Part shown: positions 35,831-44,580 of the stretch, one piece after another | Position numbering within the stretch: position 1 is the stretch's first letter | Layout: every line of letters begins with the position of its first letter | Assembly: GCF_029581195.1 (NCBI RefSeq) | Contig: NZ_CP120737.1 | Span: 4,999,001 to 5,063,000, forward strand | Direction: 5' to 3' | Length of the DNA stretch: 64,000 nucleotides | Origin: Solwaraspora sp. WMMD791 | Lineage (GTDB): Bacteria > Actinomycetota > Actinomycetes > Mycobacteriales > Micromonosporaceae | Position numbers and translations under genes: made by a program | Notes under the pieces: model-generated | What the model was told of the DNA's origin: nothing | What the model saw: only the letters and a program-made list of their open reading frames with translations | The model's database searches: none

Positions 35831-37255
35831 ATGGCGGTCGACGCGGCGCCGTCCGGGGAGGCGCCGCCTGGTCGGTTGGCCGGCCCCTGGGTGCCGCTGC
35901 TGGTGGTCGTCGCGGTCGGGCTCGGGTTCGGGCTGCTGGTGCTCCTCGTCCGGCTGCACCTCGAACCGGTGATGAGCGTCGATCGCGGTGTCGCCCGGGA
36001 ACTCAACGAGGTCGTGTCGCCCCGGCCGTATCTGGTGAACACGCTCGACGGGATTTCCCGGCTGGGCGGGCGGCCGATCATGCTCTGGCTGGTCGGCGTC
36101 GCCGCAGTGCTGCTGCTGGTGCGCCGGCGGTTCCGCCTCGCGGTCTACCTGCTGGCCGCCGTCGCCGGTGCGCTACTGCTCGACCCGTCGGTGAAGTCGC
36201 TGGTCGGCCGGCTGCGCCCGGTGGTGGAGGTGCCGGTGGCGGCCGCGACCGGCAACAGCTTCCCGAGCGGGCACGCGCTCGGCTCGATGGTCGTCTACGG
36301 TGCCGTGCTGCTGGTGTTCCTGCCCGCGGTGCGCTACCGCAAGCTGTTCATCTCGGCGGTCGGGCTGATCGTGTTCGCCATCGGCGTCACCCGGATCGCG
36401 CTCGGCGTGCACTACCTGACCGACGTGCTGTCCGGCTGGCTGCTCGGCGTGCTGTGGCTGAGTGTCACGGCGTACGCGTTCCGGCTGTGGCGGCGGGAGG
36501 CGGGACACCCAGTGGCGCCGCTCGACGAGGGCCTGGGGCACGAGGCCGCCGAGGCGATCAAGTCGGCGACCGACTCCAACCGCCCGATCCCTCACCGGTG
36601 GGTCAAGGCGACCGAGATCCTAACCGGCTGGGTGTTCACGTTCGGCATCCTGTACGTCGTCGGCTACCTGCTGAAGAACTACACCGAGGGCACCTGGCTG
36701 GGGCGTTTCGACGACGGCGTCGTCCGATGGCTGCAGACGTTGCGCACTCCCACCCTGGACGACGTGAGCTGGGTGGGGAGCAAGGCCGGCGACACCTACG
36801 CTGTTCTGGCCATCTCGCTGGTCTTCTGCCCCATCGTGCTGGCCGTGTGGCGGCAGTGGCAGCCAGTGGTGTTCGTGGCGCTTACCGTGCTCGGCGAGCT
36901 CACCTTGTTCCTGTGCACCGAGGCCGCCGTCCAGCGGGACCGCCCGCCGGTGGCGCAACTCGACGGCCCCACGCCCACGTCGTCGTTCCCGGCGGAGCAC
37001 ATCGCCGCCGCGATGTGCGTCTGGGTGGCGATCGCGATCCTGGTCGTGGGCCGGACGCACAGCCGGTGGCGCTGGCTCGCCGGAGTGCTCGCGGTGGTCG
37101 TGCCGGCCGGCGTCGCGCTGTCCCGGATGTACCGCGGCATGCACCACCCGACCGACCTGCTCGGTGCCGCGATCCTGACCGCGCTCTGGATCGGCCTGCT
37201 GTGGTGGGTGCTACGGCCCCACAGGCGCGCGGCGCCGGCCGAGGTGCACAGGTGA
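35831..37255 (+). CDS. Double-domain PAP2 superfamily membrane phosphatase
   Basis: 474 residues with about 12 membrane helices and two tandem PAP2 domains. Domain 1 has KSLVGRLRP, NSFPSGHALGS and RIALGVHYLTD (all three phosphatase signatures). Domain 2 has QRDRPP, SSFPAEHIAAA and SRMYRGMHHPTD, with PSGH changed to PAEH but His kept. The active sites would face outside and act on lipid phosphates such as undecaprenyl pyrophosphate or phosphatidylglycerophosphate. GGGAGG precedes the ATG. It begins an envelope gene group with DedA and a glycosyltransferase, and a partial duplicate of its 5' end lies at 37562. Confidence 0.9.
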   Translation: MAVDAAPSGEAPPGRLAGPWVPLLVVVAVGLGFGLLVLLVRLHLEPVMSVDRGVARELNEVVSPRPYLVNTLDGISRLGGRPIMLWLVGVAAVLLLVRRRFRLAVYLLAAVAGALLLDPSVKSLVGRLRPVVEVPVAAATGNSFPSGHALGSMVVYGAVLLVFLPAVRYRKLFISAVGLIVFAIGVTRIALGVHYLTDVLSGWLLGVLWLSVTAYAFRLWRREAGHPVAPLDEGLGHEAAEAIKSATDSNRPIPHRWVKATEILTGWVFTFGILYVVGYLLKNYTEGTWLGRFDDGVVRWLQTLRTPTLDDVSWVGSKAGDTYAVLAISLVFCPIVLAVWRQWQPVVFVALTVLGELTLFLCTEAAVQRDRPPVAQLDGPTPTSSFPAEHIAAAMCVWVAIAILVVGRTHSRWRWLAGVLAVVVPAGVALSRMYRGMHHPTDLLGAAILTALWIGLLWWVLRPHRRAAPAEVHR

Positions 37256-37339
37256 CGCTGCGCTTCGTCGACTGGAACAAGACCGGCGGGATCGACCGCG
37301 GCCGCGTGGACCGTACGGGTCAAACACCGTCACCGCCCG

Positions 37340-37488
37340 TACGGGCTGGGTGGACGTCGACCGCGTTGCTCATCCGGCCCGACGGCTGTGTCGTCCGGGC
37401 CTTGCCTGCCGGGCAGTACCTCGACGCCACCACGCTGGTGGCTGCGCCGGGCACCTGGTTCGGCCACCCGGTCCGAGCAGCGCATTAA
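37340..37488 (+). pseudogene. C-terminal remnant of an aromatic-ring FAD hydroxylase
   Basis: The frame ending at TAA 37486-37488 reads ALLIRPDGCVVRA near its start and GTWFGHPVRAAH at its end. Polyketide-type FAD hydroxylases end with LLVRPDGxVAWR and then a WFG segment. About 50 residues remain of about 500. The stop codon falls inside repeat copy D, suggesting a recombination joint. It follows the PAP2 gene directly with no space for the missing part. Confidence 0.55.
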
Positions 37489-37545
37489 CGGTCGCCTCAG
37501 ATTCGCTCGGTACCAATCAGGCGTCGGACAAGCGACGTAACCCGT
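37461..37545 (+). repeat. 85-bp inverted repeat, copy D
   Basis: Inverted copy of 33203-33287 with one mismatch, which falls in the right arm of the palindrome (CCAATC instead of CGAATC). It lies just before the PAP2 5' duplicate, in its orientation. Confidence 0.85.
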
Positions 37546-37561
37546 ATGTAGGGGGCTAGTG

Positions 37562-37690
37562 ATGGCAGTCAACGCAGCGCCGCCCGGGCCGGCGTCGGTC
37601 GGTCGGTCGGCCGGCTCGTGGGTGTCGTGGTTGGTGATCGGACCCCGTACCACGGAGCTACATCGGTCGGCCCGGCGTAGGGACGACCGG
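37562..37690 (+). pseudogene. Duplicated 5' fragment of a PAP2 gene
   Basis: From ATG 37562 the frame reads MAVNAAPPGPASVGRSAGSW, close to the start of the intact PAP2 gene (MAVDAAPSGEAPPGRLAGPW). Similarity stops after about 28 codons. Both starts stand at a similar distance behind a member of the repeat family, so leader plus gene start appear duplicated as a unit. Confidence 0.65.
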
Positions 37691-37719
37691 TGCGGAACCT
37701 TCGGCCGAAGCCTCCCGGC

Positions 37720-38367
37720 ATGGATCTGACACCGGCCGTGCTCGAGCACCCCTACCTCGTGCTCGGTCTCTTCGTGCTGATCGAGGGGCCGGCCGCGACG
37801 ATCACCGCAGGCACCCTGGTCGGCGCCGGCGCTGCGGCTTTCTGGCCGATCTGGGTGATCGTCGCGCTGGCCGAGGTGGTGGGCGACAGCCTGCTCTACC
37901 TCGTCGGCCGGGCGGCCCGGCGGCCCTGGGTGGCGTCCCTGCTGAGCAGGCTCAAGGCGACGGCGCTGCTCGACCGGCTGGCCGGGATGTCACTGCCCCG
38001 GCTGGTGATCACCGCCAAGCTCGTCGACGTCTTCGCCCTCCCTGCGTTCGTGTCGGTGGGGCTCGCCGGGCTCCCGTACCGGAGATTCGCCGCCTGGGCG
38101 GGTGCCACCGCCGCCGTACGGGGCCTGGTGCTGATCGGTGTCGGCGCTCTGCTCGGCAGCCAGCTGTCCGGCCTGCTCGCACTGCCCGGCGGCATCTTCC
38201 TGCTCACTGCGGCCGTCGCCGTGCCGGTCGCTGTCTTCCACCTCGTCATGAAGCGCTACCACCTACGAAAGGTAGTTGTCCCATGCGCATCCTCATCGGT
38301 GCCGACACCTACGCCCCTCACGTCAACGGGGCGGCCTACTTCGCCCAGCGTCTGGCCGTGGCACTGA
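37720..38367 (+). CDS. DedA-family membrane protein
   Basis: 215 residues from the ATG at 37720 (a GTG at 37690 would add 10). Starts MDLTPAVLEHPYLVLGLFVLIEGP, then GDSLLYLVGR and four to five further helices, as in DedA/SNARE-associated proteins that flip or recycle polyprenyl and phospholipids. The usual basic-aromatic patch is weak (KLVDVFALPAFVSVGLAG). The last 28 residues are unusual because the gene overlaps the next one by 85 bases in another frame. Confidence 0.8.
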   Translation: MDLTPAVLEHPYLVLGLFVLIEGPAATITAGTLVGAGAAAFWPIWVIVALAEVVGDSLLYLVGRAARRPWVASLLSRLKATALLDRLAGMSLPRLVITAKLVDVFALPAFVSVGLAGLPYRRFAAWAGATAAVRGLVLIGVGALLGSQLSGLLALPGGIFLLTAAVAVPVAVFHLVMKRYHLRKVVVPCASSSVPTPTPLTSTGRPTSPSVWPWH

Positions 38368-39479
38368 CCGCCCGGCACGAGGTGCACGTGGCCGCGCCGT
38401 CGACGGACATCCGCAACCATGCCGGCATGTCCAGTGACGGCGTCGTCGAGCACCGCGTACGTTCCTTGCCGGTGCCGGGTCACTCACGTTTCCGGTTCTG
38501 CCCGCCACTGGGGCTGCGCGCGGCAGCCCGCCGGATCCTCGACGAGGTCCAGCCCGACGTGGTGCACGTGCAGAGCCACTTCCCGCTGTGCCGGGCGCTG
38601 GTCGACGCGGCGCGTGAGCGCGGCCTGTTCGTTGTCGCCACCAACCACTTCATGCCCGAGAACCTGATCCACTACCTGCCCATCGGCAACGCCGGCCGGA
38701 CGAGGGCCCACGAGTGGGCATGGCGCGACGCCGCCCGGGTGTTCGCCAAGGCAGACATCGTCACGGCCCCGACCCCGTACGCCGCCGCGCTCGCCGTGTT
38801 CTCCGGTGTGTCCGGGCCGGTCCTGCCCATCTCGTGCGGCATCGACCTCACCCGCTTCCGCGAACAGGCGCCGGTGGCCGAGTTCCGATGGGCCTACAGC
38901 CTCGCGCACAAGCCCACCATCACGTACGTGGGTCGGCTCGACGCCGAGAAGAACCTCGACGTCGTGATGCGGGCGTTCGCGCTGGTGCGCCGATCCCTCG
39001 ACGCCCAGCTGCTCCTGGTCGGCACCGGGTCCGAGGACCGGGCGCTGCGGTCGCTCGCCGGGGAACTGGGCGTCGCCGAGCATGTCACGTTCACCGGGTT
39101 CGTCCCTGACGAGGACCTGCCCTCCGCGTACGCGGCGTCGACGGTCTTCGTCAACGCGGGCACCGCCGAGCTGCAGAGCCTGGTCACGCTCGAGGCGATG
39201 GCCAGTGGAAGGCCCGTGATCGGCGCCGATGCCGCAGCCCTGCCCCACCTCGTACGGAACGAGGAGACCGGCTACCTGTTCCCGCCCGGCGACGCTGTCG
39301 TCCTCGCCGAGCGACTGCTAAGGGTGCTCTGCGACCCGGAGCACGCGGAAGAGCTGGGGCGCCGGGCTCGTGCCGTGGCCGAGCAGCACGACCAGACCCG
39401 TACGGTGTCCGCGTTCGAGCAGCTCTACCGGATCCGTCCGGCCCGTGAGGCGCCCGCGCCCGTCGAGGTCACCGCATGA
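38283..39479 (+). CDS. Glycosyltransferase family 4
   Basis: 398 residues, retaining GT-B enzyme. The N-terminal domain begins MRILIGADTYAPHVNGAA and has VVHVQSHFPL and ATNHFMPENL. The C-terminal domain has ITYVGRLDAEKNLDVVMRAF, FTGFVPDEDL, the donor-binding E-x7-E region (NAGTAELQSLVTLEAMASG) and GYLFPPGDAVVLAERL. It resembles mannosyl- or glucosyltransferases acting on membrane lipids such as PimB or diacylglycerol transferases. It overlaps dedA upstream by 85 bases and the next gene by 4, so it is part of an envelope-lipid operon. Confidence 0.9.
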   Translation: MRILIGADTYAPHVNGAAYFAQRLAVALTARHEVHVAAPSTDIRNHAGMSSDGVVEHRVRSLPVPGHSRFRFCPPLGLRAAARRILDEVQPDVVHVQSHFPLCRALVDAARERGLFVVATNHFMPENLIHYLPIGNAGRTRAHEWAWRDAARVFAKADIVTAPTPYAAALAVFSGVSGPVLPISCGIDLTRFREQAPVAEFRWAYSLAHKPTITYVGRLDAEKNLDVVMRAFALVRRSLDAQLLLVGTGSEDRALRSLAGELGVAEHVTFTGFVPDEDLPSAYAASTVFVNAGTAELQSLVTLEAMASGRPVIGADAAALPHLVRNEETGYLFPPGDAVVLAERLLRVLCDPEHAEELGRRARAVAEQHDQTRTVSAFEQLYRIRPAREAPAPVEVTA

Positions 39480-40123
39480 CAGCGACGATCGTCCGCGCGG
39501 GCACCTCCCGCTGGTATCGCAACGTCCAGCTGAGCCTGGGCGTGGGTACGGCGGCCGGGGCGGGCCTGCTGCTGGTCGGCGACGTCGACCCGGTGGACGA
39601 GATGGTCAGCGAATCGATCCGGACCGTGCCGGGCGCCGTCCTGCTGGCCCTGGCGGCGTGTGGGCTCGCGGCAGCCGGCGCATGGCTCCTGGCCGGTGCC
39701 CGGCGTGTGCTGCCCCCGGCCTGGCCCCTCACCGTGCTGCTGTCGGTGTGGTGCGTGTCCCTGGTCGCGGTGGTGGTGTTCCCCACGAACCTGCCGGGGA
39801 CCGAACCGGGCGTCGCCGCCGTGGTGCATCGGTTCGGCGCGGCGCTGATGGCGGCGCTGCCACCGCTCTTCGCCCTGCTCATCGCCAAGCGTGCCGGGCG
39901 TGGGGCCGACCCGGCCCGGGTCCGCTGGCTGCGCGCGGCCGGGTGGTCCGCGCTCGCCGCGTGCGTCGCGTTCGCGGCGGTGAACGGCCCGGCGGTGCTG
40001 CTCGGCCAAGGTTCACTCCCGTTCGCGGGCCTGGCCGAACGGGTTCTGCTGGCGCTCGTGCTCGTTGTAGTTGGGCTCTGCGCCTGGGTGCTCGAAGACG
40101 AGGAGCGGTCCCGATGGACCTGA
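39476..40123 (+). CDS. DUF998-like integral membrane protein
   Basis: 215 residues, six predicted membrane helices (for example VGTAAGAGLLLVGDV, PLTVLLSVWCVSLVAVVVF, VLLALVLVVVGLCAWVL). Layout, length and the FPTNLPG loop resemble DUF998 proteins of actinobacteria. It overlaps the glycosyltransferase stop by 4 bases (ATGA) and the second dedA start by 10. Function unknown. Confidence 0.75.
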   Translation: MTATIVRAGTSRWYRNVQLSLGVGTAAGAGLLLVGDVDPVDEMVSESIRTVPGAVLLALAACGLAAAGAWLLAGARRVLPPAWPLTVLLSVWCVSLVAVVVFPTNLPGTEPGVAAVVHRFGAALMAALPPLFALLIAKRAGRGADPARVRWLRAAGWSALAACVAFAAVNGPAVLLGQGSLPFAGLAERVLLALVLVVVGLCAWVLEDEERSRWT

Positions 40124-40749
40124 TGGCCATGATCGAGAACGCGATGGCCTCTCCGGTCATCTATCTGGCGATCCTCGCGCTGGCGATCCTCGACGCGTTC
40201 CTGCCGTTCCTGCCGTCGGAGTCGGTCGTCATCGCGGCGGCGGTCTTCGCCGGGTCGGGCATCCCGTCGCTTCCGCTGATCATCGTGTTCGCCGCGCTGG
40301 GTGCCTTCGTCGGTGATCACATCGGCTACCTCATCGGGCGCTTGTTGCGCGAGCGCCGTCCGGGCAGCCGCCTGATCGCCGCCGACAGGATCGCCCCGCA
40401 CCTGCACCGCCGGGGCGGTGCCCTGATCATCGCGGGCCGGTTCGTCCCCGGCGGTCGCACCGCGATCGTGACCGCCAGCGGTGCCACCGGCTACCCGCTT
40501 GCCCGCTTCACCCTGTTCACCGCCATCGCCGCCGTCACCTGGGCCGGCTATTCCGGCCTGATCGGCTACCTCGGCGGTGCCGCCGTCGAATCCAACCCGA
40601 CGCTGGGACTGGCGGTCGGCCTCGGTCTCGCCCTGTCCATCACCGCGCTCGGCGAACTGGTCCGCTACGTGTTGCGCCGCCACCGCCACCGCCACCGCCA
40701 CCGCCACCTCCACCGCCGCCACCGCCGCCGAGCGGCGACCGCGGCCTGA
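40114..40749 (+). CDS. DedA-family membrane protein with His/Arg-repeat tail
   Basis: 211 residues. Begins MDLMAMIENAMASPVIYLAI, with FLPFLPSESVVIAA, the GDHIGYLIGR motif and RFVPGGRTAIVTASGATGYPLARF, which is the DedA signature F/H-x-R-x-x-PG-x-R; this one looks functional. The last 30 residues are an RHRHRHRHLHRRHRRR-type tail from a CCGCCA-like repeat (about 40675-40733), which could bind metal or acidic lipid headgroups or may be neutral. It overlaps the previous gene by 10 bases; earlier starts are other frames. Confidence 0.85.
   Translation: MDLMAMIENAMASPVIYLAILALAILDAFLPFLPSESVVIAAAVFAGSGIPSLPLIIVFAALGAFVGDHIGYLIGRLLRERRPGSRLIAADRIAPHLHRRGGALIIAGRFVPGGRTAIVTASGATGYPLARFTLFTAIAAVTWAGYSGLIGYLGGAAVESNPTLGLAVGLGLALSITALGELVRYVLRRHRHRHRHRHLHRRHRRRAATAA
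40675..40733 (+). repeat. Short CACCGC-type tandem repeat in dedA 3' end
   Basis: About eight near-perfect units of six bases (CACCGC) encode alternating His and Arg. Replication slippage could change the tail length without shifting the frame. Confidence 0.7.
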
Positions 40750-40809
40750 TGACGTCGTCGGGCGTCGATTGCGGCAGACAACGTTCGTACCCGAGCCGTG
40801 CGCCTGCGT

Positions 40810-40831
40810 GCGGGCAGGCTCAGCTGCCCGC
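40810..40831 (+). terminator. Hairpin after the envelope operon
   Basis: An 8-bp stem (GCGGGCAG / CTGCCCGC) with a 6-base loop lies 61 bases after the dedA stop. The rest of 40750-41095 shows no gene I can support. Confidence 0.55.
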
Positions 40832-41095
40832 CCCGAGTCTGCGGTGCTACAGAGGTTGAGATGCTGACGTCTGTGGTCTGGGTGGCTCGGGGTCGGGGGT
40901 CGTACCGGGTCTGAGTGAGGGAGCCGGCGATGGGGTCGGTCTGGTGCTGGCCGGCGCCTACCCGCTGTCGGACCAGGTCGGGGAGGTGGTCGGCGCCATG
41001 GATCGCGCTGTTGGTGACGCCGCCTTTCATCCAGGCCGGACGCCCTCGGTCGACGGTCGCCGCCCTTTGATCCTGCGCCACGCCGCCGGGGCGGG

Positions 41096-42547
41096 TCAGC
41101 GCATCGCGCTGTCCTCCCCGGCGGCGAGCCGCGTGATCGGGGCGGGCGGGGCCACAGCCGGAAGGTCGACCCGGAGCAGCGCGCCACCGCGTGTGGAGCG
41201 GGCGACGGTGGCCCGGCCGCCGTGGGCGTCGACGACCCGCTGCACGATCGACAGCCCGAGACCGGATCCCGGCAACGCCCGGGCGCTGTCGGCACGGTAG
41301 AACCGGTCGAACACCCGCGGCACGTCGGCGGCGTCGATGCCGGGCCCGGCATCGTCGACCTCGAGCACCGCCGACGCGCCCTCGGCCCGGAGCCGGACCT
41401 GGACCGGCTGGTCCGCCGGGGACCACTTGCCGGCGTTGTCGATGAGGTTGAGCACCGCCCGCTGGAGCGCAGCGGGACGCCCGCTCACCCACAAGGAGGT
41501 CACGTCGAGCGCGACCTCGATGTCGGGCATGCGGGAACGCGCCCGGGTCGCGGCCGCCATCACCACGTCGGCGAGGTCGAGCGACTCGGTGCTCTCGTCG
41601 CTGACGTCACCGCGCGCCAGGTCGGCCAGCTCGGCGGCAAGAGTGCTCAACTCGGCCACCTGGGCACCGAGATCGTCGAGCAGCCGGGTCCGGCTCTCCG
41701 CCGGCAGAGCGCTGTCCAGGGTGCCGCGCCGATCGAGCCGGATCAGCAACTCGACGTTGAGACGCAGGCTGGTGAGCGGGGTCTTGAGCTCGTGGGCGGC
41801 GTCCTCGGCGAGCAGCCGCTGAGCCTGCCGGGAGTCCCGGAGCGCGGCGAGCATGTCGTTGATCGACTGGGTCAGCCGCCGGATCTCCCCACCGCCCTCA
41901 TCCGGGATGTCGGCGTCGAGATCCCGGGTGTGCGCGACACGTACCGCGGCGGCGGTCAGCCGGTCGATCGGTGCCAACCCGGTCCGCGCCACGGCCCGCC
42001 CGACAAGGGCACCGCCGACCACGCAGAGCAGCCCGATCAGCAGCATACCGAACCCGAACCGGTTGACCGGGCTGTCGTCGACGACGCGGGCCACCTGGAC
42101 CGCGCCGTCGCCCGCCCGCAGCGTGTAGACGAGGTATCCGTCCTCGTCGCTGTCGTCCGACTCCATCAGGTCGGCCAGGCCGCCCTGCGCCACGCGCCCG
42201 GCGTGCTCGCTGACCGGGGGCAGCGCGGGTTGGCCGGCCGGCGTCCGGGTCGAGCCGTCGGGCAGGACGACCCGCACCAGCTGACCGGATCCGAGGTACG
42301 GCGATAGCGGTACCTGCGCCAGACCGGCGCGCTCCGCGTTCGTCGCCAAGACGCGGGAGTCAGCGCGCAGCTGATTCTCAGCGGAGTCCCGCAGCTGCCA
42401 GTCCAGCAGCTCGCTGGCCACCTGGAAGGCCATGAACACGCTGACGGCGATGGCCGTCGCCGCGATCACCGTCAGCCTGGTCCGCAGGGACCGCCGCCGC
42501 CACCATCGGGTCAGCCGGCGCGGTTCCCGGCCTGCGGGCCTGCTCAC
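41096..42547 (-). CDS. Sensor histidine kinase (MprB-like)
   Basis: 483 residues. Membrane helices at about 26-46 and 165-186 enclose an extracytoplasmic sensor of about 115 residues. HAMP follows ([15 protein letters not shown]), then the HisKA box [12 protein letters not shown] with His252. The N box is [12 protein letters not shown]1 is VDDAGPGI, the F box is [10 protein letters not shown] and G2 is [10 protein letters not shown]. All catalytic boxes are intact. Its start overlaps the regulator stop by 4 bases. Architecture is that of MprB-type envelope-stress kinases; the signal is unknown. Confidence 0.92.
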   Translation of the reverse strand: MSRPAGREPRRLTRWWRRRSLRTRLTVIAATAIAVSVFMAFQVASELLDWQLRDSAENQLRADSRVLATNAERAGLAQVPLSPYLGSGQLVRVVLPDGSTRTPAGQPALPPVSEHAGRVAQGGLADLMESDDSDEDGYLVYTLRAGDGAVQVARVVDDSPVNRFGFGMLLIGLLCVVGGALVGRAVARTGLAPIDRLTAAAVRVAHTRDLDADIPDEGGGEIRRLTQSINDMLAALRDSRQAQRLLAEDAAHELKTPLTSLRLNVELLIRLDRRGTLDSALPAESRTRLLDDLGAQVAELSTLAAELADLARGDVSDESTESLDLADVVMAAATRARSRMPDIEVALDVTSLWVSGRPAALQRAVLNLIDNAGKWSPADQPVQVRLRAEGASAVLEVDDAGPGIDAADVPRVFDRFYRADSARALPGSGLGLSIVQRVVDAHGGRATVARSTRGGALLRVDLPAVAPPAPITRLAAGEDSAMR

Positions 42548-43236
42548 GGAGGAGTCTCCCGCAACGTGTACCCCAGGCCGCGCAGCGTGTAGATCAATCG
42601 CGGCTCACCCTCGGCCTCCATCTTGCGGCGCAGGTAGCTCACATACACCTGGAGGTTGTTGGCGGTGGCGCTCATGTCGAAGCCCCAGATCGCCTCGAAC
42701 AGCGCGTCGCGGGTCAACACCCGGGTCGCGTTGCGTACAAGGACCTGCAGGAGAGAGAACTCGGTCCGGGTCAGGCGCAGCGGCCGCCCGCCCCGCCACG
42801 CCTCGAACCTGTCGGGATCGAGCCGGACGTCGGCGAACGACAGGATCTGCGACTCCCCGTCGGTCGGCGTACGCCGGCGCAGCAGAGCCCGCACCCGGGC
42901 CAGCAACTCCTCGGTGGCGAACGGCTTGGGTAGATAGTCGTCGGCGCCCGCGTCCAGCCCCGCGACCCGGTCCGAGACCTGGTCACGGGCGGTCAGCATC
43001 AGCACCGGCAGATCCCGACCCGCGGCCCGCAACCGCCGGCACGTCTCCAACCCGCCGAGGCGGGGCATCATCACGTCGAGAATCAGCAGATCCAGCGTGT
43101 CACCGCCGGCACCACCGACCCTGTCGAGCACGGCGAGACCGTTGGCGACGGTGCTGGTGTCGTAACCCTCGACCTGTAGCACCCGCTCCAGCGACTCACG
43201 GATAGCCGCGTCATCATCCGCGATCATGATCCGCAC
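42544..43236 (-). CDS. OmpR-family response regulator (MprA-like)
   Basis: 230 residues from GTG 43236, chosen because GGAGGGGG lies 8 bases upstream and the protein then begins VRIMIADDD; an ATG at 43275 is less likely. Receiver with acidic triad Asp7-9, phospho-Asp54 ([13 protein letters not shown]), Thr in MLTARD and Lys in [11 protein letters not shown]. The C-terminal winged helix has [25 protein letters not shown] and [10 protein letters not shown]. Coupled to the kinase by a 4-base overlap, forming a complete two-component system. Confidence 0.92.
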   Translation of the reverse strand: MRIMIADDDAAIRESLERVLQVEGYDTSTVANGLAVLDRVGGAGGDTLDLLILDVMMPRLGGLETCRRLRAAGRDLPVLMLTARDQVSDRVAGLDAGADDYLPKPFATEELLARVRALLRRRTPTDGESQILSFADVRLDPDRFEAWRGGRPLRLTRTEFSLLQVLVRNATRVLTRDALFEAIWGFDMSATANNLQVYVSYLRRKMEAEGEPRLIYTLRGLGYTLRETPP

Positions 43237-43312
43237 GCTGGCCGCCCCCTCCCAGTCGATGCTTTCGCCACCCATTTTCCCCGATCAACCTGAGGCCAGG
43301 ATTAGCGCGTCG

Positions 43313-43432
43313 TGCGGTCGAGCTGCTCCATGAGCACGACGGGCAGCCGGATGCTCACCAGCATCATCGGTGCCCCCCGGTGCGGCACCGGTCGCCGGCA
43401 CCGCGGTCATCGACTGATCACCGGCGCCAGGC
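43313..43432 (-). repeat. Inverted partial copy of the ribbon-helix-helix gene start
   Basis: Reverse complement closely similar (roughly 85-90 percent by eye) to 44461-44580, including the leader and the first codons MMLVSIRLPVxLxEQLDR of the ribbon-helix-helix gene. The two copies enclose the integrase remnant. The stretch 43433-43660 after it has short open frames but nothing I recognise. Confidence 0.7.
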
Positions 43433-43660
43433 CCCGTTCGCGTTCTGGTGGCTCACCGGGGCCGGGTCTGTCGAGTTCTTACAGATCCGGGCGAGGAGGC
43501 GACCATCGAACCCGCAGCCGGCACCGTGGTGGTGGTCTCGCGGGTCGGCGGTACGCCGATGGTCGGAAGACGCGGCCGGCGAGTATCTGCCGACAGGCCC
43601 GCCCCGGCAGACAGGTCGACATCGGTGGACAGGATGAGTCCGTGAGGAAGAGGGTCGGTC

Positions 43661-44045
43661 ATGGCGATGTCGGATGTGATCTTCAAGCGCTGCGGGTGTC
43701 GGGACCTGGGTCGACTCCGGGTACGTATTCGCCCGCTCCGACGGCAGCCCGCTGCACCCCGGCTACGCCAGCGGCCGGTTCCGGCTCCTGGTCGAACGGA
43801 CCGGCGTGCCGCCGGTACGGCTACACGACCTGCGTTACGGGGCCGCATCGCTCGGCCACGAGGCCGGTGCCGATCTCAAGACCGTGCAGGACCTGCTCGG
43901 CCACTCCAGCATCCTGGTCACCGCCGACACCTACACCAGCGTCCTGCCCCAGGCGCAGAGAGACGAAGCGCCGACGCCACGCCCACCTCGTCCTCTCCAC
44001 CGCGCACCGCATCCGCGCCAAGATACGCAACGAGGGCCGGGGTAA
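43661..44045 (+). pseudogene. Tyrosine recombinase (integrase), internally deleted
   Basis: The start reads MAMSDVIFKRCGCRD, the usual beginning of actinomycete integrases. After a frame change near 43705 the sequence is already in the catalytic domain: YVFARSDGSPLHPGY, RLLVERTGVPPVRLHDLRY (Arg of HxxR), AGADLKTVQDLLGHSS (second His/Arg region) and TADTYTSVLP (Tyr nucleophile). The N-terminal arm-binding and core-binding parts, about 250-300 residues, are missing, so the enzyme cannot work. It marks an old integrated element, most likely the one bounded by the tRNA-Arg repeats. Confidence 0.8.
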
Positions 44046-44206
44046 CCGCCGTCGACCCCGACCCGCGACAGGTACGCCGGTCCTACCGGCACCCGCGAAG
44101 CAGGAGAAGCCGCAGGTCGGCGCTCCGCAGCGGAACCGGCTGTCACAGAGTGTGATGACACCCTGGCCAATGCTCGCTCAACGATGTCGGTGTCGGTGAG
44201 GCGACC

Positions 44207-44407
44207 GAGGCGTTGTATGCCCCGTCGGGTCTGCGTCATGAGCGGGTGGTCAGGAACCTGCTGCTTATCGTCATGGGGTTGGCCGACAGTGGCCGGGTCA
44301 TCGCCGTGTTGTGTGACCGGATCGGTGGCACGGGGACGTACAAGATCATGGGGGTTCGTGCATTGGGTGGCGCGGACCTGGATGAGTGGAGGAGGCGGGT
44401 CCTGTGA
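44207..44407 (+). CDS. Small hypothetical protein, possibly a fragment
   Basis: The frame ending at 44407 reads EALYAPSGLRHERVVRN, LLLIVMGLADSGRVIAVLCD, then GGADLDEWRRRVL. Composition looks protein-like and it lies between the integrase remnant and the ribbon-helix-helix gene. There is no good ribosome-binding site and the N-terminus is undefined. I do not recognise it. Confidence 0.35.
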   Translation, partial: EALYAPSGLRHERVVRNLLLIVMGLADSGRVIAVLCDRIGGTGTYKIMGVRALGGADLDEWRRRVL

Positions 44408-44460
44408 GTGAGCCGGATTTCGATCGGATGAGCCATTGCCTGGTTTCAGAAAACTGACAG

Positions 44461-44580
44461 CCTGGCGCCGGTGATCAGGTCGATGACGGCGGTGCCGGCG
44501 ACGGGTGGCGTACCGGAGGCGCCGATGATGCTGGTGAGTATCCGGCTGCCCGTGGCGCTCGTCGAGCAGCTCGACCGTAT
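44461..44580 (+). repeat. Direct-orientation copy of the RHH leader repeat
   Basis: Partner of the inverted copy at 43313-43432. It covers the leader and first 18 or so codons of the intact ribbon-helix-helix gene. Confidence 0.7.

Noticed and set aside
40665-41492. Minus-strand frame of 275 codons between dedA and the kinase gene
   Set aside because: It overlaps the kinase and dedA genes in other frames, and its middle part is low-complexity with no start signal.
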